This document shows, piece after piece, positions 59,141 to 64,000 of a stretch of 64,000 bases of DNA. The position numbers and the translations under genes are program-made. The DNA comes from Flavobacteriia bacterium (GTDB taxonomy: Bacteria > Bacteroidota > Bacteroidia > Flavobacteriales > Flavobacteriaceae). Below the pieces are notes generated by a model that was given only the letters and a program-made list of their open reading frames with translations, had not been told where the DNA came from and searched no databases. The stretch spans positions 496,001 to 560,000 of the forward strand of contig RDYL01000002.1 of assembly GCA_004293165.1 (NCBI GenBank). Direction: 5' to 3'. Numbering within the stretch: position 1 is the first letter of the stretch; every line of letters starts with the position of its first letter.

Positions 59141-59518
59141 ATGAAATATATTTTAACCATTTTTCTTATCTCATTAACTTTTCAAAGTTGTCTTCATAAT
59201 AATAAATTAGATGGCTTTGTTGAAGTTAAAAGCGAAATAAAATCAGACACAATTAAATCGGTTACAATTAATAGAGGTATATTAACTTTAGACAAAAAAT
59301 ATACCTTATTTAGTAATTGTTTTTTAATTTACAAAGACAGTTTTCCAAAATGGATAGAAGATTATGGAGAGCCTGATATCAAATCCAATGATTATGTTTT
59401 TAATCCTTCTATAACTGACATTAAAACACCTTACGTTTTATATAAATTTAAGGATGAAAAATATTTTTATGTAGTTAAGAATAATGATACACTAAAATTT
59501 GAGTTGGGTGATTTTTAA
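59141..59518 (+). CDS. Small lipoprotein of unknown function
   Basis: I do not recognise the mature domain of this 125-residue protein. A lipoprotein signal ends at Cys17 (LTFQSC). The rest is beta-rich with many Lys and Asp residues (KSVTINRGILTLDKKYTLFS, KFKDEKYFYVVKNNDTLKFE). I start at the ATG at 59141 because it opens the signal; the frame extends 11 codons upstream without one. It has its own promoter after the atpG terminator. Confidence 0.65.
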   Translation: MKYILTIFLISLTFQSCLHNNKLDGFVEVKSEIKSDTIKSVTINRGILTLDKKYTLFSNCFLIYKDSFPKWIEDYGEPDIKSNDYVFNPSITDIKTPYVLYKFKDEKYFYVVKNNDTLKFELGDF

Positions 59519-59552
59519 ACCCGATAGTGAGGAATAGCATTCCGTGCCCACA
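59519..59552. repeat. GC-richer spacer with a GGAAT/ATTCC hairpin
   Basis: The segment after the lipoprotein stop includes GGAATAGCATTCC, a 5-bp hairpin, within a stretch richer in G and C than its surroundings. I recall similar sequence between flavobacterial genes, but this window shows only one copy. Confidence 0.25.
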
Positions 59553-59618
59553 AAGAAATATTCACCATACAACAAATTCATTTAACAAAACCTTTTTTCC
59601 CTAATTTACTTTTATTGG

Positions 59619-59626
59619 TATATTTG
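59619..59626 (+). promoter_or_regulatory. Candidate -7 box of the S9 peptidase gene
   Basis: TATATTTG matches TANNTTTG and lies 21 bases before the start codon. Confidence 0.55.
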
Positions 59627-59647
59627 TAAGTAACAAACTATTTTCCA

Positions 59648-61990
59648 ATGAAAAAATATTGCTGTTTCTTCTTACTACTTTTCACCTTTTTTGGTAATGC
59701 TCAAAATCTTCGTTTAGAAGACATCATGAAAGGTGACGAATTCATCGGGCACCAACCCGAAAACCACCGTTGGTCTATCGATGGGCAAACCGTTTTATTT
59801 GATTGGAATCCGAATAATGAAATAGGAAACAGCACGTATTTCTGGAATTCCACGTTAAAATCACCGCAAAAAGTAACAACTTCAAATCCAATTTATGATT
59901 TGGATTTCATGGCAGCACAAAAAGACTATGACGTGGTGTATTATACCAATCAAGGTGTTTTGTACTCGTATACCAAATCCACAAAAAAGACTAAAAAAGT
60001 CATTCAATTAGCAGACCGAATAGCTTCTGTTCAAAGAAGTAACAATCCAGAAATTCTCTTTTTTCAGCAAAATAAAAATGTTTTTCAATTGAATTTGAAA
60101 GATTTCACCATCATTCAGTTAACTAATTTTAAATCAGGAAAAGAAAGTAAATCATCAAAAGAAGAAGATTCGTTCTTGAAAAACCAACAAAAAGAATTGT
60201 TTCAATTTGTTCGTGATGAAGCAAAAGCAGATGAATGGTATGAAGCGCAATCTAAAACCAATAAAGAGAAATTTCCAAAAGAAATTTTCTATGATAAATC
60301 ATCGTTAGAACAAGTAAAAGCATCGCCTGATGGGAAATTTGTAACGTTTCGAACTTCAGATTATCCAACGCAAGCTTTGACCAATATAGAGCATTTCATC
60401 AGCGATGATGGATTTACTCAAAGCAAAAAAGCACGTGCAAAAGTTTCGGTAGATGGTTTCAGTAAGCATAAATTCGGAATTTTCAATGTAGAAAAAGATA
60501 CTACGTATTATGTTTCGTTTTCTAGTTTATCTGGCCTCAAAGAAGCACCAAAATATTATCAAGACTACGATAATCTTAAAGATAAATCGGATTACGAAAC
60601 GGCAATAGTAATGCAAAGTCCAGTGTATAGCAAAGACGGAAAAAATGCTGTGTTGGAAATCAGAAGTCAAGACAACAAACACCGTTGGATGGTGCAATTG
60701 GATTTAGTTTCTGGAAAAATCACCGAATTAGATCACCAACACGACGAAGCATGGATTGGCGGACCGGGAATTCCAGGTTATAGTTTCAGTAGCGGAACTT
60801 TAGGTTTTATCGATAATTCCACTTTTTATTTTCAATCGGAAGCAACTGGTTTTTCGCATTTGTACACGTATAATTTGAAAACCAAGAAAAAAGAAGCGTT
60901 AACAAAAGGCAATTGGGAAGTTCGTGATGTGAAATTATCCAATGACGCCAAATCATTTTACATCACAACTACGACAACGCATCCAGGAAACAGAAGTTTT
61001 TACAAATTGGACATCGCTTCCAAAAAAATGACCGGAATTTTAACAAACGATGGCAATTACGAAGTAGAATTATCTCCTGACGAGCAAACACTTTTGGTAC
61101 GTTATTCCTATAAAAATAAACCTTGGGAATTGTACGTTGGAACTAACAAACCGAATGCCGATTTGAAGCAAATTACGTTTTCAACTACGCCAGAATTCAA
61201 AAAATACAATTGGAAAACACCAGAAGTCATTACCTTTAAAGCGAAAGACGGAACGACAGTTTACGCCCGTTTGTACCAACCAAAAGCAGAAAACAAGAAC
61301 AAAGCCGCAGTCATTTTTGTACACGGTGCTGGATATTTACAAAACGCACATAATTATTGGAGCACGTATCACAGAGAATTCATGTTTCACAATTTACTTA
61401 CCGATTTAGGTTATACCGTTTTAGACATCGATTACAGAGCCAGTGATGGTTATGGTCGCGATTTTAGAACCGGAATTTACCGTCACATGGGTGGAAAAGA
61501 TTTATCGGATCAATTGGATGGAAAGAAATATTTAGTAGAAAAAGTAGGAATTGATGCCAACCGAGTTGGAATTTACGGCGGTTCGTACGGTGGATTCATT
61601 ACATTGATGGCTTTGCTAACAGAACCGGGTGAATTCAAAGCAGGAGCAGCCTTGCGTTCGGTAACCGATTGGGCGCATTACAATCACGGTTACACCTCAA
61701 ACATTTTGAATTTCCCAGAAACAGATCCTGAAGCGTTTAAAAAAAGTTCTCCGATTTATTTCGCGAATAATTTACAAGACAAATTGTTAATGTTACACGG
61801 AATGGTAGACGACAACGTACAATTCCAAGACATTGTTCGATTAACGCAACGATTTATCGAATTAGGCAAGAAAGACTGGGATTTAGCCGTATTTCCAGTA
61901 GAAGCCCACGGATTTACAAAAACGTATTCTTGGGTTGATGAATACCGAAGAATTTTAAATTTATTCAACGAAAATCTATTACAAAAATAA
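59648..61990 (+). CDS. S9-family (DPP IV-like) prolyl peptidase
   Basis: A secreted 780-residue serine peptidase with a signal peptide (MKKYCCFFLLLFTFFGNAQ), a beta-propeller to about residue 530 and an alpha/beta-hydrolase catalytic domain. Ser646 is in VGIYGGSYGGF, Asp721 in LHGMVDDNV and His754 in VEAHGF, so the triad is intact. The substrate is probably short peptides cleaved after proline or similar. It is 1 base before the GNAT gene. Confidence 0.93.
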   Translation: MKKYCCFFLLLFTFFGNAQNLRLEDIMKGDEFIGHQPENHRWSIDGQTVLFDWNPNNEIGNSTYFWNSTLKSPQKVTTSNPIYDLDFMAAQKDYDVVYYTNQGVLYSYTKSTKKTKKVIQLADRIASVQRSNNPEILFFQQNKNVFQLNLKDFTIIQLTNFKSGKESKSSKEEDSFLKNQQKELFQFVRDEAKADEWYEAQSKTNKEKFPKEIFYDKSSLEQVKASPDGKFVTFRTSDYPTQALTNIEHFISDDGFTQSKKARAKVSVDGFSKHKFGIFNVEKDTTYYVSFSSLSGLKEAPKYYQDYDNLKDKSDYETAIVMQSPVYSKDGKNAVLEIRSQDNKHRWMVQLDLVSGKITELDHQHDEAWIGGPGIPGYSFSSGTLGFIDNSTFYFQSEATGFSHLYTYNLKTKKKEALTKGNWEVRDVKLSNDAKSFYITTTTTHPGNRSFYKLDIASKKMTGILTNDGNYEVELSPDEQTLLVRYSYKNKPWELYVGTNKPNADLKQITFSTTPEFKKYNWKTPEVITFKAKDGTTVYARLYQPKAENKNKAAVIFVHGAGYLQNAHNYWSTYHREFMFHNLLTDLGYTVLDIDYRASDGYGRDFRTGIYRHMGGKDLSDQLDGKKYLVEKVGIDANRVGIYGGSYGGFITLMALLTEPGEFKAGAALRSVTDWAHYNHGYTSNILNFPETDPEAFKKSSPIYFANNLQDKLLMLHGMVDDNVQFQDIVRLTQRFIELGKKDWDLAVFPVEAHGFTKTYSWVDEYRRILNLFNENLLQK

Positions 61991-61991
61991 A

Positions 61992-62417
61992 ATGCCACAG
62001 TTAATTGAATTAGGAACAAAAGCTGAAATGGTGGAACAATTATCCATCATCCAACAACTATATCCCGATTATACGCTTGAAATTTATGGGAATTTGTTAG
62101 ACAAAATGATTCCACACAATTACAAACAATTAATTGTAGTGGAAAACGGAATCACCATGGGTTTAGCTGGATTTTGGATTGGTACTAAATTGTGGTCTGG
62201 CAAATATTTAGAATTAGACAATGTGGTAGTGCACGAAGATTTTCGTTCCAAAGGAATTGGCAGCATCATGACCAAGTATCTCAATCAAAAAGCCATCGAT
62301 GAAGATTGTAACATGATTGCTTTAGATGCGTATACAACCAACTTTGGCGCTCAAAAATTCTACATGAATCACGGTTTTGTGCCCAAAGGATTTCATTTTG
62401 TGAAATATTTAAAATAG
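61992..62417 (+). CDS. GNAT-family N-acetyltransferase
   Basis: A 141-residue acetyltransferase of the GNAT fold. The acetyl-CoA loop reads VHEDFRSKGIGSIMTKYL, and the last strand contains IALDAYTTNFGAQKFYMNHGF, both typical. The substrate is unknown. It follows the S9 peptidase gene by 1 base, so it is translated from the same message. It precedes the unknown lipoprotein gene by 5 bases. Confidence 0.85.
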   Translation: MPQLIELGTKAEMVEQLSIIQQLYPDYTLEIYGNLLDKMIPHNYKQLIVVENGITMGLAGFWIGTKLWSGKYLELDNVVVHEDFRSKGIGSIMTKYLNQKAIDEDCNMIALDAYTTNFGAQKFYMNHGFVPKGFHFVKYLK

Positions 62418-62422
62418 AGATT

Positions 62423-62875
62423 ATGAAAAACTATGTATCGTTACTATTCTTGATTTTAGTCACTAGTTGTTCTAGTCAGGATAAAATAATCAAAGAATCA
62501 GCGATTGTGGCTTCATATGAAACTTGGGTTGCTGGAGTGCGAGGTGGAGGAAGTGGAATTAATTTTTACCTTGAATTGAAATCAGAATTACCATCAAACG
62601 TCGAATTGAAAAAAGTAATTTTTAGAGGATATGAAGTGTCTTTTGAAAAACAAGATAATTTGCATTTTCAGGCAATGATTAAAACGTCTGGCAATCAACA
62701 AAAATTTGAAGGTGATGATTCTCAAATTTACACCAGTCCTAAAAATGCCTTAACATTAGCCGAAAATGAAGCCATCTTAATTTTCTCAAAAAACGGCAAA
62801 GAAATCCGTCAAACTATTAAAGAAGTAAAAGAAAGACCAATGTTACTTTATCCTTCGGCAAAACCAAAGAATTAA
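62423..62875 (+). CDS. Lipoprotein of unknown function
   Basis: I do not recognise this 150-residue protein. A short signal ends at a lipobox (LILVTSCSSQ, Cys16). The mature part begins with VASYETWVAGVRGGGSGINF, then alternates strands and charged segments, with no cysteine. It is 5 bases after the GNAT gene and probably in the S9 peptidase operon. It ends 27 bases before the flippase gene. Confidence 0.65.
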   Translation: MKNYVSLLFLILVTSCSSQDKIIKESAIVASYETWVAGVRGGGSGINFYLELKSELPSNVELKKVIFRGYEVSFEKQDNLHFQAMIKTSGNQQKFEGDDSQIYTSPKNALTLAENEAILIFSKNGKEIRQTIKEVKERPMLLYPSAKPKN

Positions 62876-62902
62876 TTACATTTGTTATTCTAAAAATTAT
62901 AA

Positions 62903-64000
62903 ATGAGTCTTTATAAAAGTCTTTTTAAACAAACAGCGATTTATGGCATAGCAACAGTTTTGCCTAGAATAATTAGTTTTATTCTGAATCCAATTTTTGT
63001 CTATTATCTTACCGATAAGGAAAAAATGGGCGAGGTTTCTGTGATTTTTTCCTATTTGGTGTTCTTCAACGTCATTTTATCTTACGGAATGGAAACAGCT
63101 TTTTTCCGATTTTATAATTCGGAAAGTGATAAAAAAAATGTAGTTTCAACAGCAACGGTTTCAATTTTTTGGTCTACCATTGGGTTTTTAGCGTTATTTC
63201 TACTTTTTAGAAAAAATCTAGCACTTTGGTCAGAAATTAATGTAGAATATATCGTTTTTACTATTTGGATTTTAGCTTTTGATGCCTTAGCGATAATACC
63301 TTTTTCTAAAATTAGAGCAGAAGGTCGTCCAATAAAATATGCTGTAATTAAGATTTCAAATGTATTGATTAATTTGGTCTTGAATGTTTTCTTTTTGATT
63401 CTGCTACCCGATATTGCTACTGAATCTTCAAATTCTTTCATTCAAACTATTTATCATGATGATTTTCAAATTGGCTATATTTTTGTATCCAATTTAATTG
63501 CTAGTTTGGTCACTTTAATTTTTGTTTTACCTGATTATTTCAAAATAAAATGGCAATTTGATGCTGATTTGTGGAAGAAAATGATGCACTACGGTTTGCC
63601 TATTTTAGTGGCTGGAATCGCCTTTGCTATCAACGAACATTTTGATAAAATTTTATTGGATTGGATGGATGTTGACATGGCAGATATTGGAGCCTATTCC
63701 GCTTGTTATAAAATCGGAATGTTTATGGTGTTATTTCGCACAGCGTATTCTCTAGGAATTGAACCCTTTTTCTTTAGTCATGCCAATAATGAAAATGCAC
63801 CACAAACCTATGCTACAATTACCAAATATTTTGTCATTTTCGGTTCGTTTATTTGTTTGGGAGTGATTGTTTTTGCAGATGTTTTAAAATTAATTTTAGT
63901 ACCAAAAGCTATTTACTGGGATGCGATGGATGTGGTGCCTTTAATTGTGTTGGCGAATTTCTTTTTAGGTATTTACACTAATTTATCGGTTTGGTACAAA
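62903..64000 (+). CDS. Polysaccharide flippase-type protein, 3' end cut by the window
   Basis: The first 366 codons of a MATE-like oligosaccharide flippase are visible and the frame is still open at the window edge. It starts MSLYKSLFKQTAIYGIATVL and has regular membrane helices, with the TAIYGIATVLPRIISFIL start typical of Wzx/RfbX-type lipopolysaccharide exporters. The function is transport of lipid-linked sugar units across the inner membrane. It is 27 bases after the unknown lipoprotein gene and in the same direction. Confidence 0.85.
   Translation, partial: MSLYKSLFKQTAIYGIATVLPRIISFILNPIFVYYLTDKEKMGEVSVIFSYLVFFNVILSYGMETAFFRFYNSESDKKNVVSTATVSIFWSTIGFLALFLLFRKNLALWSEINVEYIVFTIWILAFDALAIIPFSKIRAEGRPIKYAVIKISNVLINLVLNVFFLILLPDIATESSNSFIQTIYHDDFQIGYIFVSNLIASLVTLIFVLPDYFKIKWQFDADLWKKMMHYGLPILVAGIAFAINEHFDKILLDWMDVDMADIGAYSACYKIGMFMVLFRTAYSLGIEPFFFSHANNENAPQTYATITKYFVIFGSFICLGVIVFADVLKLILVPKAIYWDAMDVVPLIVLANFFLGIYTNLSVWYK

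Noticed and set aside
63112..63441. Minus-strand open frame inside the flippase gene
   Set aside because: It is antisense to the membrane-helix codons of the flippase and has no domain.

Overview
The window is AT-rich, densely coded DNA from a member of the Bacteroidota, most likely a Flavobacterium-like Flavobacteriaceae. The support is: a type IX secretion (T9SS) sorting domain on a large secreted protein, a SprE/PorW-type gliding/T9SS lipoprotein, promoters of the Bacteroidota TANNTTTG type, an F-ATPase operon lacking the beta and epsilon genes, lycopene cyclase, and many translationally coupled TAATG junctions. I see no tRNA, rRNA or CRISPR array. No gap without a gene exceeds about 300 bases; the largest (18447-18714 and 29519-29797) are described in the features.

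1-3,490: a partial serine-hydrolase-like gene, an O6-alkylguanine repair protein, a DUF1573 secreted protein and a two-component pair. 3,490-18,450: a heme biosynthesis block. The minus-strand run reads hemA-hemC-ktrB-ktrA-hemD-hemE-(membrane protein)-(GNAT)-hemF-hemB, then a lipoprotein cytochrome c. A divergent arm carries a PchR-like AraC regulator, hemH, hemJ, an NtrY-like kinase and an enoyl-CoA hydratase. Only hemL is missing for the path from glutamyl-tRNA to heme. 18,700-23,600: glutamate dehydrogenase, an HD phosphohydrolase, an acyl-ACP desaturase with a lysophospholipid acyltransferase, a Cys-rich lipoprotein and a bacilliredoxin.

23,600-32,900: a metal and carotenoid region. It has lycopene cyclase and an outer-membrane protein, a divergent DtxR regulator with a ZIP transporter, a 42-residue FeoB-associated Cys-rich protein, a FecA-like TonB receptor, FeoB/FeoA and a SCO copper chaperone. 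A TTTAGAT-type element recurs at three promoters here and is a candidate DtxR operator. 33,000-45,430: a T9SS exoprotein with an M13 peptidase, a five-gene minus operon (DUF6265 protein to EamA transporter), a four-helix-bundle gene broken by a stop codon and framed by inverted repeats, two tandem SSB paralogs with an HRDC protein, a CAT-like acyltransferase, a HAD hydrolase, and a frameshifted REP-associated transposase carrying a REP-like palindrome inside its own reading frame.

45,430-64,000: metG, an LD-carboxypeptidase, YraN, an ACT-like protein, sprE, a bactofilin, the ATP synthase operon (atpZ, DUF6168-like protein, atpB, E, F, H, an unknown secreted protein, atpA, atpG), a lipoprotein, an S9 peptidase, a GNAT enzyme, another lipoprotein and the start of a polysaccharide flippase. 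Short palindromic or tandem repeats of several unrelated families sit in the spacers throughout and are the main non-coding structure.
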